From the NCBI GenBank assembly GCA_019745325.1, contig JAIETK010000018.1, forward strand, positions 1-64,000: a stretch of DNA of 64,000 nt. The letters are read 5' to 3'. Numbering within the stretch: position 1 is the first letter of the stretch; the number at the start of each line of letters is the position of its first letter. Under the pieces are notes generated by a model that did no database searches, was not told where the DNA came from, and saw only the letters and a program-made list of their open reading frames with translations. Source of the stretch: Nitrosomonas sp. Lineage in GTDB: Bacteria; Pseudomonadota; Gammaproteobacteria; Burkholderiales; Nitrosomonadaceae. This document shows, piece by piece, positions 45,790 through 54,983 of the stretch. The position numbers and the translations under genes are program-made.

Positions 45790-45902
45790 TTGTTGCTTAT
45801 CACTTCCATTGGAGTCACGCTGAGATAATGAATATGGTACATAGCGACCGTCGGCGATGGGTGGCGGAAATCAGCCATATCAATAAGAGAATGAATGAAT
45901 AA
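45747..45902 (+). CDS. -1 frame extension (DUF6760-like) read by frameshift
   Basis: There are 51 codons before a TAA at 45900-45902. The peptide (YPLNQLYEEVAFVAYHFHWS, then EIMNMVHSDRRRWVAEI) closely resembles the small conserved eCIS protein I know as DUF6760. The frame has no ATG, GTG, TTG or CTG between its upstream stop (45720-45722) and the ATG at 45828, which is too late to keep the conserved part. Translation therefore most plausibly arrives from the upstream gene by a -1 shift. Its stop overlaps the next ATG (TAATG). A missing G in the 7-G run (a sequence error) is the main alternative and would also give a fusion. Confidence 0.75.
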   Translation, partial: VVGYPLNQLYEEVAFVAYHFHWSHAEIMNMVHSDRRRWVAEISHINKRMNE

Positions 45903-46693
45903 TGATGATGACCAGATTGCAATTGCGAACGGTATTGAATCGAATTCATCGATATAAGTTGTTCGCACGTCAATATCCGCCGCCAGAATCCTCAATTACA
46001 CATATCAGCAGCATTGCTCATAAAACGCAATCACTCGCACAATCTCTTATTCAACGTTATGCAAATCTGGAGCGGCGTTGGCCTTTGATAGCCTTGATAT
46101 TTCAGCTCGCTGATCGTACTACAACATCAGTTCCACCCAATAATGTAACCGGCTATTCCTCTTTTTTTATTAACCCGCAGGTGTCAATACGTATGCTGGC
46201 AAAACAGCAAATGATGATACCCACGGTGATAAAACAACAGGGTCAAATGCAATTCCAGAATAGAAAAGCATTTCCCAGGATGCAAATTTTATCATCCAAA
46301 CTTGAAAAAGTTCTGCTTGAACAAAATCTTGTTGCTAACCGCATCATCCAGCGCACGATACGTGACGAAACCCAGGCAACAGAAAATATCCGCTTAATAA
46401 AAGCGGCTCCTTCCGGTGTTGTTCCGCAGATATTAGACCGTAGCACGGTCCAGGCAAAAGTATCTTCGCCGGAAAGGATTTATCGCCGTTCCGCCGAAAT
46501 CAAGAATGAAGCCGCCTCGATCAAAAAGCCGGAAAACACCGGAGATCATAAGAATCGGGAGAATGCAGCAAGTCGGGATAGAAACTCAGGAACATCGCAG
46601 CCGTCAGTCGATATCACACGCATTACCGATCAAGTACTTCAGGCGCTTGACCGGCGCATAGTAGCTCAGCGTGAACGTATGGGAAGGATCTGA
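45902..46693 (+). CDS. eCIS assembly protein of unknown function
   Basis: The product has about 263 residues; the start may be 45902, 45905 or 45908. The N-terminal part is helical and basic (RLQLRTVLNRIHRYKLFARQ). The middle is variable, and the C-terminus has a conserved-looking helix, DITRITDQVLQALDRRIVAQ followed by RERMGRI. Proteins with this terminal helix sit between the tube and LysM genes in other eCIS loci, from memory. It could be a tube- or baseplate-assembly factor, or a reduced tape-measure substitute. It lacks a membrane segment. Confidence 0.6.
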   Translation: MMMTRLQLRTVLNRIHRYKLFARQYPPPESSITHISSIAHKTQSLAQSLIQRYANLERRWPLIALIFQLADRTTTSVPPNNVTGYSSFFINPQVSIRMLAKQQMMIPTVIKQQGQMQFQNRKAFPRMQILSSKLEKVLLEQNLVANRIIQRTIRDETQATENIRLIKAAPSGVVPQILDRSTVQAKVSSPERIYRRSAEIKNEAASIKKPENTGDHKNRENAASRDRNSGTSQPSVDITRITDQVLQALDRRIVAQRERMGRI

Positions 46694-46695
46694 TC

Positions 46696-47382
46696 ATGGC
46701 ACTGGAAAAGGCCACTATCACTAATCTTACTCTAAACAAGGGAATATCAGTACTATTTAATCCCGAAGAATACAGTCTTAATCGTGATATCAATTATGCA
46801 CAGATCGCTGTGCCGGGTCTAAGCAGTCCGATATTGCAATTTGTGCATGGCAATATGCAAACGTTGGAGATGGAGTTATTTCTTGATACTTATGAAGAGC
46901 ATCGTAACAGCAACTCTATCCTGAACTCGCCGGGTAGTGATGTTCGAGAATTAGTAAAGCAAATAACCGATTTGATGAATATCGAACCGAGCATCCATGC
47001 ACCGCCTGTGTTACTTTTCTTATGGGGGTCATTATCATTTACTTGCGTGCTGGCGCGCGCCAATCAACGGTACATCATGTTCAATTCAAATGGTGTGCCA
47101 GTTCGCGCTCGGGTGCAAGTCACCTTCAATGAGTTCCGCAATGCCGAGCTGGAGGCCAAGGAAGTCAAGCGAGAAACAGCCGATTACACCAAGATCTATA
47201 CAATTCTGCAGGGAGAAAGCCTCAGCGCGATTGCCAATCGTGTTTATGGCAATCCCAAACTCTGGCGGCCGATCGCACTGGCTAATAAAGTGTTAAATCC
47301 ACAGAACCTCCAACCGGGAGCGCGCCTGGTTATTCCCAACTTGCCCTACCGGCACATGGAAACCGGGGAGGAATTTCAATGA
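46696..47382 (+). CDS. eCIS baseplate hub protein with LysM domain (Afp7-like)
   Basis: The 228-residue protein has an N-terminal tube-like domain (VLFNPEEYSLNRDINYAQIA). A C-terminal LysM domain follows (YTKIYTILQGESLSAIANRV, continuing to PGARLVIPN). This matches Afp7/Pvc7 and the T4 gp53-like family, which join tube to spike in the hub; the LysM domain may hold peptidoglycan or another baseplate protein. It overlaps the next gene by 4 bp. Confidence 0.9.
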   Translation: MALEKATITNLTLNKGISVLFNPEEYSLNRDINYAQIAVPGLSSPILQFVHGNMQTLEMELFLDTYEEHRNSNSILNSPGSDVRELVKQITDLMNIEPSIHAPPVLLFLWGSLSFTCVLARANQRYIMFNSNGVPVRARVQVTFNEFRNAELEAKEVKRETADYTKIYTILQGESLSAIANRVYGNPKLWRPIALANKVLNPQNLQPGARLVIPNLPYRHMETGEEFQ

Positions 47383-48629
47383 TCATGCCTTCTGCAAGCA
47401 TGCGGTATGCGCCAGAGTTCCGTGTTCTGATCAACGATCAACCGGCATCGCCAGGGTTACGGGCATCCATTACCCAAGTCAGTTATCAGACAGGATTGGA
47501 AGGTGCCGATCGTGTTGAACTATCGCTTGTTAATGAAAATTTGCGCTGGCTGGATCATCCGCTTCTCAAACTCGGTAATAAGCTGACACTCTCAATGGGA
47601 TACGCCCCCGATCCGCTCCGTAAACAGTTTGCCGGTGAAATCGTAGCCTTGTCGCCAACTTTTCCGGCAAGCGGCTCACCGATGATCACACTCTCCGCAC
47701 AGGATCTGCGCTACCGCATGCAACGTGGCAATAAAGTTCGCTGGTTTGCAATATCCACTGAATGTTTAGGAAATTTTCCAATCCCGGATACGGCAGTCGC
47801 CGACATGGTTTCTGCTGAAAACGGATTGATACCGATCCGTGATCCCATAGGCGCATTGCTGTCAATTGTTATTGGAGGAACGCAAGCATTCACGGCGCTT
47901 GGTGACCCCAATGCCCGCCAGAAAATGATCCGGCGGCAAAGCGATGAAAGCGATTACGATTTTCTTCGTCGCATTTCCGCGGAGAATGGCTGGGAAATGC
48001 TCATGGAGCACCAAGGACCATTGGGTGGCCGTCAATTGCATTTCATGTCGCTGGTAGATCAACTTGAACCACAGATTAGCTTGCGTTACGGCCAATCACT
48101 GATCGAATTTTCCCCTCGTGTCAGCGATGTTGGACAAGTAGCGCGAGTAGCTGTCAGCTTTTGGGAAGCGGCGCTAAAAATGGAATTTACCATCGCTGTC
48201 GGCTGGGATTGGGATCGTAATACACTTACGCTTGAGATTGTTCCTGGATTTGGAATTGCTGAGTTATCAAAAGGGAAAGATGCCAATAAAGAGCCGCTCA
48301 TGATACTCAATCAGCCCTTAAATAAGAACACTGCGCCACGCGTGTTAATGAGCAAGCTGCTGGCAAAATTAAATAATCGGCTAACAGGAAGCGGCCGCTG
48401 TGTCGGTGATCCGCGCATTCAAGCGGGCACCGTGTTGCGTATTGAAGGTGTAGGAAGACAATTCGGCGGACTTTACCGGGTGACTTCGGCAAATCATACG
48501 ATTGACGGTGGCGGATATTTAACGAGTTTCGAGTTGCGCAAGGAGGTATGGTTTGGAGCGATACCGTTGCTGGAGCAAGGTGCAATCAAAGTTGATGTGC
48601 TTGGACAACGCTTGCAAACCGGAGGGTAA
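47379..48629 (+). CDS. eCIS spike hub protein, gp27-like half (phage late control D)
   Basis: A 416-residue protein of the gpD/gp27 type found in the N-terminal half of VgrG. Recognisable parts are DRVELSLVNENLRWLDHPLL, SLSMGYAPDPLR-like tube-interface strands, and RQSDESDYDFLRRISAENGW. It forms the trimeric hub ring on which the spike sits. In Afp8 and VgrG it is fused to the gp5-type spike. Here the spike is the next gene. Confidence 0.88.
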   Translation: MIMPSASMRYAPEFRVLINDQPASPGLRASITQVSYQTGLEGADRVELSLVNENLRWLDHPLLKLGNKLTLSMGYAPDPLRKQFAGEIVALSPTFPASGSPMITLSAQDLRYRMQRGNKVRWFAISTECLGNFPIPDTAVADMVSAENGLIPIRDPIGALLSIVIGGTQAFTALGDPNARQKMIRRQSDESDYDFLRRISAENGWEMLMEHQGPLGGRQLHFMSLVDQLEPQISLRYGQSLIEFSPRVSDVGQVARVAVSFWEAALKMEFTIAVGWDWDRNTLTLEIVPGFGIAELSKGKDANKEPLMILNQPLNKNTAPRVLMSKLLAKLNNRLTGSGRCVGDPRIQAGTVLRIEGVGRQFGGLYRVTSANHTIDGGGYLTSFELRKEVWFGAIPLLEQGAIKVDVLGQRLQTGG

Positions 48630-48632
48630 GCC

Positions 48633-49241
48633 ATGAGTGGAGAATTTTTGCAGTCGCAAAGTGAACAACAAGCATCGGGACCGGATTCCGGGCTTTCCGG
48701 CGTAATGATTGGCCAGGTTATCGGAAACTGTGATGTCAAGCGCCTAGGCCGAGTCCATATCCGCCTTGCGGCCCGAGGCGGTATCGAAATATGGGCACGC
48801 ATTGCACTCCTTGATCCGGGTGCGTACTTCATGCCGCAAGATGGCGATGAAGTACTGGTAGCATTTCATCAAGGCGATGGTAATGAAGCGTATGTGATTG
48901 GTAATTTATGGAACGAAATCAAGCGGCCGCCGCGACAAGGCGAAGCAGACCCCAAAACGCTTCGGGGAATTAGCACACCGTCGGGACATGAAATTACTTT
49001 TGATGAAAAACAGCAATCGATGGAAATCAAAACCAGTACCGGTCAGCATATTTCCCTAAAACCCGGAGGCATTGAGATTGGTGTCGATGAGCAAGGGAAA
49101 GCGTTAATCACTCTGGATTCCGCCGGAAATTTAAAAATCGAAGCAATCACCAATATCACTCTGAAAGCGCCGGTCATCAAATTGGATGCCAGAGATCTCA
49201 CATTGGGTGATGCGACCTCAGCTTCCATAAAAATAGGTTAG
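48633..49241 (+). CDS. eCIS spike protein, gp5-like OB-fold half
   Basis: A 202-residue protein with an OB-fold near residues 20-100 (IGQVIGNCDVKRLGRVHIRL, and PQDGDEVLVAFHQGD). The C-terminal repetitive beta helix is predicted from EITFDEKQQSMEIKTSTGQH and similar strands. It is the trimeric needle of the injection system. With the preceding gene it makes up the equivalent of VgrG/Afp8. Confidence 0.9.
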   Translation: MSGEFLQSQSEQQASGPDSGLSGVMIGQVIGNCDVKRLGRVHIRLAARGGIEIWARIALLDPGAYFMPQDGDEVLVAFHQGDGNEAYVIGNLWNEIKRPPRQGEADPKTLRGISTPSGHEITFDEKQQSMEIKTSTGQHISLKPGGIEIGVDEQGKALITLDSAGNLKIEAITNITLKAPVIKLDARDLTLGDATSASIKIG

Positions 49242-49246
49242 AAAAA

Positions 49247-49543
49247 ATGCCATCTGCAGCACGAATCGGCGATATGACCTCACACGGAACCCCGCTTTCT
49301 CCTGGGGCAGGAAGTCCAACCGTGCTGATTGGTGGACAACCCGCATGGCGGGCTGGTGTCGATACCCATATGTGCCCGCTTGCGGATGGCAACAAGCCGC
49401 ATGTCGGCGGAGTGGTCAGTATGGGAAGTGCCCGGGTCATGATTAATGGATTCCCTGCTGCGAGGCAAGGCGATGTGATTACTGAGTCAGGTCCGCCCAA
49501 TACCATTACCTCAGGATTTATCAAAGTTCAGATTGGGACGTGA
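49247..49543 (+). CDS. PAAR-type spike tip protein (Afp10-like)
   Basis: A 98-residue PAAR-like protein with conserved glycines and histidines (AARIGDMTSHGTPLSPGAGS, VDTHMCPLADG and FPAARQGDVITE). It forms the sharp metal-bound cone on the spike and may carry effectors. It starts 5 bp after the spike gene. Confidence 0.93.
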   Translation: MPSAARIGDMTSHGTPLSPGAGSPTVLIGGQPAWRAGVDTHMCPLADGNKPHVGGVVSMGSARVMINGFPAARQGDVITESGPPNTITSGFIKVQIGT

Positions 49544-49546
49544 AAC

Positions 49547-49969
49547 ATGAGCACTGACCCTTTTAATGCATCGAAAGCTTTCCTTGGAACAGGCTGGTCA
49601 TTTCCAGTGAAACCGCATGATGCGGCGCGCGATGTAGCGACAACAGAGCATGAAGACGATATACGCCAGGCTATCCGTATTATTCTGGAAACTAGCCCGG
49701 GAGAACGCGTGATGCGGCCTGATTTTGGTTCCGGCTTGATGAGCATGGTATTTGAACCGGCTAACTTCACTACGCTTGCGCTGGTGAAGCAACGTGTGGA
49801 GCAAGCGCTGATCCTGTGGGAGCCCCGGATCGATGTGCGCGAGGTTAATGTAACGTTAAGCGGTGTCGAGCGTAACCGGCTTGATATTGACATTAGTTAC
49901 CAGGTACGAACGACCAATACCTTTTACAACCTCGTTTATCCTTTTTATTTGCAAGAGGGACAAGTGTGA
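49547..49969 (+). CDS. gp25-like baseplate wedge protein (Afp9-like)
   Basis: A 140-residue protein of the T4 gp25 family. The EPR-type core appears as DIRQAIRIILETSPGERVMR followed by PDFGSGLMSMVF. It nucleates sheath polymerisation on the baseplate. It overlaps the next gene, which begins with GTG at 49966. Confidence 0.93.
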   Translation: MSTDPFNASKAFLGTGWSFPVKPHDAARDVATTEHEDDIRQAIRIILETSPGERVMRPDFGSGLMSMVFEPANFTTLALVKQRVEQALILWEPRIDVREVNVTLSGVERNRLDIDISYQVRTTNTFYNLVYPFYLQEGQV

Positions 49970-52956
49970 ACCGGCTGCTATACGACAAAATAGCGAACCA
50001 GGATGAAATCGTGCAATCGTTGCTGCAACGTCTTCCCGGTTATACACCCGGCTGGATGCCAATACCCGGCAGCAAAGCGCGTGCATTACTCGAAATTCTC
50101 GCACGCTACCGCACCTTGCTCGATAGCGGTGCGTCCAAGCTGGCTGAACGTAATTTGCTGGCATTCCTCGATACATTAGCGATATCCATGCTACCCGCGC
50201 ATGCAGCACGAGCGCCCGTGGTATTCCAATTGACGCCCGGAGCAGCCGTGGATGTCACGATTGCTGCGGATAGTCAATTAGCCGCTCTGCCACTTCCCGC
50301 GCCTGCATCCCCGCTCGCCGATAAGACGACCGGCAATCCCGATCCGGTAATTTTTTTTACCGGACAGACCGTTACGCTGGCGCGTGCAAAACTCACAGCG
50401 CTTTATAGTATTGATCCCCAAAACGACACTTATGCCGATCACACTAAAAACATTACAAACGGCTTCACTGTGTTCGGTGACATGCAGCAAACAGAGCATG
50501 CGATTTATCTGGGGCATGACCGTTTATTTAAGCTGGGCGGACGAGATATTACGCTGTTACTGCGATGCACGCTGGATGAAGTGCCCCCAAAACCGCTCAA
50601 AATCAAGTGGCAATATTTAAGTGAATCCGGTTGGATTACATTGCAACGTGTCGAAGAAGAAGATACCACACGCGGTTTAACCCGCAGCGGCCAGATTGCA
50701 TTAAGGCTCAATTGCGGGCCTGATGCCAAAAAAGCAACATACCACGGACGCAGCAGCTATTGGCTGCGCGGCACTTTGGAAACACCTCTCATTCGCGGCG
50801 AGCTGCTTCGAAACAATCCATTGAAGATCAATGATCTGGATATCAGAGTTCAATTCAGCAAAAAGAATTTGCTTCCGGAAGCAGCATTCGCAGAGGCAAT
50901 GCAGCTTGATGTCAGCAAGGATTTTTATCCTTTCGGGCAACAACCCGCTACGCTCAGCACTTTTTATCTGGCCAGCACCGAAGTGTTTCAACGCAGAGGC
51001 GCACGTGTTCACCTTGATATCACATTGTCACGTCCAGGTATTCCCGTCCTTGATGATTCGGAATTTACTCTCTCCTGGGAATACTATGGCCGCAACGGCT
51101 GGAACAAATTGGGGATTGAATCCAGCCAACCATATCAGTTTGCAGTGGCATCCCGATCGATTTCCTTCAACTGCCCATCTGACTGGCAAGAAACCTTGGT
51201 CAATGGTGCAAAAAACTACTGGCTGCGAGTACGTATCACCAAAGGCAGTTTCATCACCGTCAAGAATGTTCGAGTAGGATTGTCTGGAACTGCGACAATG
51301 CCTGTAATCACGAAAGCAACCGCACCTGTTGTCGAGAAGCTGACACTATCCTTTACCTACATTACGAATCCGGAAAAACTCGAGCATTGCCTCAGCTTCA
51401 ACAATTTTCAATTTGAAGATCATACCGAGGATGCACTGTGGTCTCATCGTAACTTTGACCCTTTTTACCCGGTATCGGATTTGCAACCGTCGTTGCATTT
51501 CGATTTTGATCAACCATTGCCAGCCGGTCTGGTAAGCATGTATGTTCATGTACCCGGCGCTGAAGAACAAGAACCGGATACAAGTTCGGTTTTTACCTGG
51601 GAATACCTGTCGCAAGGTGATATTTGGACGCAACTGAGCGTGCGTGACGAAACCAATGGCTTGTTGCAAAGCGGCATGGTGCAATTCATCGGCCCGCCCG
51701 ATGCCATACCGTCATCCGGTTTGGAAGGGATTGAATTTCCTCGCTACCGTATTCGAGCACGGCTCAAGGAAGGTATGCGCAAAGTAGAGCGCCAAATCCA
51801 AGGAGTCTGGTTAAATAGTATTTGGGCAAGCCATCGTGTGCGCATAGCGCAGGAATTGTTAGGAATTGCCGACGGCACACCGTCACAGGCATTACGTTTC
51901 GCCCGTACACCGGTGTTAGCGAATAAAACGGACGAGGTGCGAGTCGAAGTACGAGAATGGAGCGGTAATGGCGAAGGTTGGCAAATCATCGCTCGTCAAG
52001 TAGCCGAGGAAAAATTGCGCTACGATCGCCATCCCGTCACGCAACAAGTCACTGCCGTTTGGGTGCGCTGGGACGAGCAAACGCATCTATACGACGCACA
52101 GCCGCGCGACCGGGTGTTCATGCTGGAGCATGCAACCGGATTGCTTCGTTTCGGGAATGGTTTGCAAGGCATGATTCCTCCCGCGGGCAGCCGGATTGTA
52201 GCGAGCTACTCGAGCGGCGGCGGCAAAGCCGGCAATGTAGCCCGAGGCGCCATCACACAACTACGCAGTGCAGCACCGCTGGTAGCGAGTATCACCAATC
52301 CGGTGGCAGCGCAAGGCGGTGCGGCGGGTGAATCGGCTGCCGCAATCGTGCAGCGCGGTCCGCAAAAAGTACGCCATCTCAACCGCGCCATTACTACGCA
52401 GGATATCGAATGGCTGGCACGCGAAGCCTCACCGGAGGTGGCCCGTGCACGTTGCCTGAGCATAACCGGGCCGGACGGATTTGCGCAACGTGGATGGATA
52501 ACCGTCATTATCCTCCCGGATAGCGATGACGATCAGCCGATGCCATCCGCGCAATTACAGCAAACGGTAGCAAACTATCTGTACGGCCTGATTCCGGCGG
52601 CCGTGGTCAAGCGTATTCGAATCGTCGAGCCGCAATATATCAAAGTCAGAGTAGTAGCGCAGATCGTGCCGCTGGCGTTTGACCAGGCAGCCATTGTTGA
52701 AGCAACAGTGCGGCAACAATTGAATCGGTTTTTGCACCCGCTATCCGGAGGCTTCGAGAATGCCGGTTGGGCTTTTGGTGAAGATCTGCATTTATCGCAC
52801 CTTGCGCGCATCATTGAAAACACAGCCGGTGTCGATTTCGCGCAAGATATCCGCATGACGGTCGACGACGCGGAACAAGGTTCGCTCATTGCCGTGCCGC
52901 GCGATGCGCTGCTTAGCAGCGGGCAGCACGAACTCAAACTACAGATCAGAGAATAG
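49966..52956 (+). CDS. Baseplate J-like protein (Afp11-like)
   Basis: A 996-residue wedge protein. The baseplate J domain lies in the C-terminal third (VRHLNRAITTQDIEWLAREA, VEPQYIKVRVVAQIVPLAFD). The long N-terminal part is an elaborated scaffold. The GTG start at 49966 overlaps the gp25 stop. It forms the wedge ring around the hub, together with the second J-type protein. Confidence 0.9.
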   Translation: MNRLLYDKIANQDEIVQSLLQRLPGYTPGWMPIPGSKARALLEILARYRTLLDSGASKLAERNLLAFLDTLAISMLPAHAARAPVVFQLTPGAAVDVTIAADSQLAALPLPAPASPLADKTTGNPDPVIFFTGQTVTLARAKLTALYSIDPQNDTYADHTKNITNGFTVFGDMQQTEHAIYLGHDRLFKLGGRDITLLLRCTLDEVPPKPLKIKWQYLSESGWITLQRVEEEDTTRGLTRSGQIALRLNCGPDAKKATYHGRSSYWLRGTLETPLIRGELLRNNPLKINDLDIRVQFSKKNLLPEAAFAEAMQLDVSKDFYPFGQQPATLSTFYLASTEVFQRRGARVHLDITLSRPGIPVLDDSEFTLSWEYYGRNGWNKLGIESSQPYQFAVASRSISFNCPSDWQETLVNGAKNYWLRVRITKGSFITVKNVRVGLSGTATMPVITKATAPVVEKLTLSFTYITNPEKLEHCLSFNNFQFEDHTEDALWSHRNFDPFYPVSDLQPSLHFDFDQPLPAGLVSMYVHVPGAEEQEPDTSSVFTWEYLSQGDIWTQLSVRDETNGLLQSGMVQFIGPPDAIPSSGLEGIEFPRYRIRARLKEGMRKVERQIQGVWLNSIWASHRVRIAQELLGIADGTPSQALRFARTPVLANKTDEVRVEVREWSGNGEGWQIIARQVAEEKLRYDRHPVTQQVTAVWVRWDEQTHLYDAQPRDRVFMLEHATGLLRFGNGLQGMIPPAGSRIVASYSSGGGKAGNVARGAITQLRSAAPLVASITNPVAAQGGAAGESAAAIVQRGPQKVRHLNRAITTQDIEWLAREASPEVARARCLSITGPDGFAQRGWITVIILPDSDDDQPMPSAQLQQTVANYLYGLIPAAVVKRIRIVEPQYIKVRVVAQIVPLAFDQAAIVEATVRQQLNRFLHPLSGGFENAGWAFGEDLHLSHLARIIENTAGVDFAQDIRMTVDDAEQGSLIAVPRDALLSSGQHELKLQIRE

Positions 52957-52958
52957 TC

Positions 52959-54983
52959 ATGCCGCTTCCATTGCCTCGACTCGATAAGCTCAATTACGAT
53001 GAATTGGTGGCAGAAGCTCGCGGCAACTTACCGGCGCTCGCGCCGGATTGGACCGATTACAACGCCCATGATCCGGGCATCACGCTATTGGAGTTATTGG
53101 CGTGGCTCACCGAAATCGATTCCTATCGCCTTGATCAAATTCCCGCAGCGTCGTATCGCGCATTTCTGCGGCTGGCCGGTATCACGCTTCGGCCATCGCA
53201 AATTGCGCAAACGGTGCTGGTGTTTGCCTCCCTATCCGGTTCGCGCAATTTGCCGCCTGGTGTTGGTTTTCCTGCTGCAGATGCGGCAGTGACATTCAGT
53301 ACTACAGCCAAACTGTTTGTGTCGAAAGCCAGCTTGCAATCCATTGCAAGTAGTATCCACAACAGTACGCAGCCCGGCGCGCAACTGGTTTGGCAGGAGT
53401 TCTTGCAAAACGGTAATAAGCCGGCCGCTGCTTTTTACCCATTCGGCACGGAGCCTCAGCCGGGAAATGCGCTTTATTTGGGATTCGATCAAGCGTTGAC
53501 CGAGGAAGAAGACAAAATCAGCCTATGGGTCAACGTAGCCGATGAATCTGCAAGTAAAGCCTTATTCCAGCAATTACTGCAAGCATATAAAACACACCGG
53601 GCCCGCAAACAGGCAGGTGTTCAAACGCAAGCAGAAACGGCTTGTGCAACAACCCGACTCGATATTAGGCGGCATTACAGCGCGCAAACCATTTGGGAAT
53701 ATCATGCCGGCAATGGGATCTGGCTGCCGCTCAAGGAAGTCACCGACAAAACCCGTGCATTGAGTATGAGCGGGTTTGTTCGTTTTAAAATTCCACAAGG
53801 AACGCATCAACCCGGTGGCATCAGCGGGCATGAGCAGAATTACGCCATCCGCTGCCGGCTATCGCAAGGCTCGTATGATTGTCCGCCGCAGTTAGTCGCT
53901 GTTCATCTGAATGCTGTCATGGCCCGGAATCAGGCGTCCACGAGGGCACAACATATCCGCAGTAACGGCCAGGCTGGACAGCGTTTGACTTTGCCTGGAG
54001 CACCGGTTGTGCCCGGCAACACCAAAGTAACCGTTACGCCCAAGGGAAGAATTAACGAATCGTGGCGGGAAGTATCGTCCTGGGACGGTATCGGACCGTT
54101 TGACCGCGTCTATGTGCTGGAACCGGAAACGGGTGCACTGGTATTCGGCGATGGGCGTATTGGCCGCGTGTTGCCGGCAGCACCCGATAAACATGAAAAT
54201 GTGACGGTCGATTACCGCATCGGTGGCGGGGAAAGCGGTAACGTTCCTGCCCACTCCTTAGACAGCAAAGTTACATCTGCTTTGCCCGCGCTACCCGTGG
54301 TGCAGCCTTATGCCGCCACCGGCGGCGCAGCGGCAGAAACACTCACAGCCGCCAAAGCGCGCGCGGTGCGTAAACTGGCCGAAATCACGCGCGCTGTCAC
54401 ACGGAAGGATTACGAACAACTGGCATTAGCCACGCCCGGCGTGCCGGTAGCGCGGGCACATGCCATTGCCGATTATCACCCGGCGATGCCTTGCGTACCG
54501 GTCAGCGGTTGCGTGACAGTCGTCGTGTTGCCGTCTTGTCCGGATAATCGTCCCTTACCCACCCCCGCGCTGCTTACTGCGGTGCAACAGCATCTTGATC
54601 GTCACCGCTTGCTGACCAGTGAAATTCATGTGATTGCGCCGCATTATGTCACCGTTGCGGTTAGCGCTACTTTGCACATTCGTTCGGGTGTCGATGGGCG
54701 GGCATTGATTGTTCAAGCACAGCGGGCGCTGCAAACTTTCTTTCATCCGCTCCATGGCGGGTCGGATCGCAAAGGCTGGCCCTTTGAGCGCGCGGTGCTG
54801 CGCACGGAAATATTAGCTTTGTTGAATGATTTACCTGGCGTCACCCACGTCACGGAATTGAGCTGGACACTCGACGGTGAACCGGCCAGCCGTTGCGGCC
54901 ACATTACGCTGTGCCCGCATGATCTGCCTGTTTCCGGCCGGCACCATATCACCATTAATGATGGGAGTATTTGTCATGAATGA
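52959..54983 (+). CDS. Second baseplate J-like protein (Afp12-like)
   Basis: A 674-residue wedge protein with the typical start (LDKLNYDELVAEARGNLPAL, then DYNAHDPGITLLELLAWLTE). The J domain follows near the middle (KLAEITRAVTRKDYEQLALA). It pairs with the preceding protein to make the wedge heterodimer. The C-terminus (LSWTLDGEPASRCG) overlaps the next gene by 8 bp. Confidence 0.92.
   Translation: MPLPLPRLDKLNYDELVAEARGNLPALAPDWTDYNAHDPGITLLELLAWLTEIDSYRLDQIPAASYRAFLRLAGITLRPSQIAQTVLVFASLSGSRNLPPGVGFPAADAAVTFSTTAKLFVSKASLQSIASSIHNSTQPGAQLVWQEFLQNGNKPAAAFYPFGTEPQPGNALYLGFDQALTEEEDKISLWVNVADESASKALFQQLLQAYKTHRARKQAGVQTQAETACATTRLDIRRHYSAQTIWEYHAGNGIWLPLKEVTDKTRALSMSGFVRFKIPQGTHQPGGISGHEQNYAIRCRLSQGSYDCPPQLVAVHLNAVMARNQASTRAQHIRSNGQAGQRLTLPGAPVVPGNTKVTVTPKGRINESWREVSSWDGIGPFDRVYVLEPETGALVFGDGRIGRVLPAAPDKHENVTVDYRIGGGESGNVPAHSLDSKVTSALPALPVVQPYAATGGAAAETLTAAKARAVRKLAEITRAVTRKDYEQLALATPGVPVARAHAIADYHPAMPCVPVSGCVTVVVLPSCPDNRPLPTPALLTAVQQHLDRHRLLTSEIHVIAPHYVTVAVSATLHIRSGVDGRALIVQAQRALQTFFHPLHGGSDRKGWPFERAVLRTEILALLNDLPGVTHVTELSWTLDGEPASRCGHITLCPHDLPVSGRHHITINDGSICHE

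Noticed and set aside
45828..45902. Independent translation of the DUF6760-like frame from the ATG at 45828
   Set aside because: It would drop the conserved YPL-YEEV-YHFHW part and leaves only 24 codons; no ribosome binding site is placed for it.
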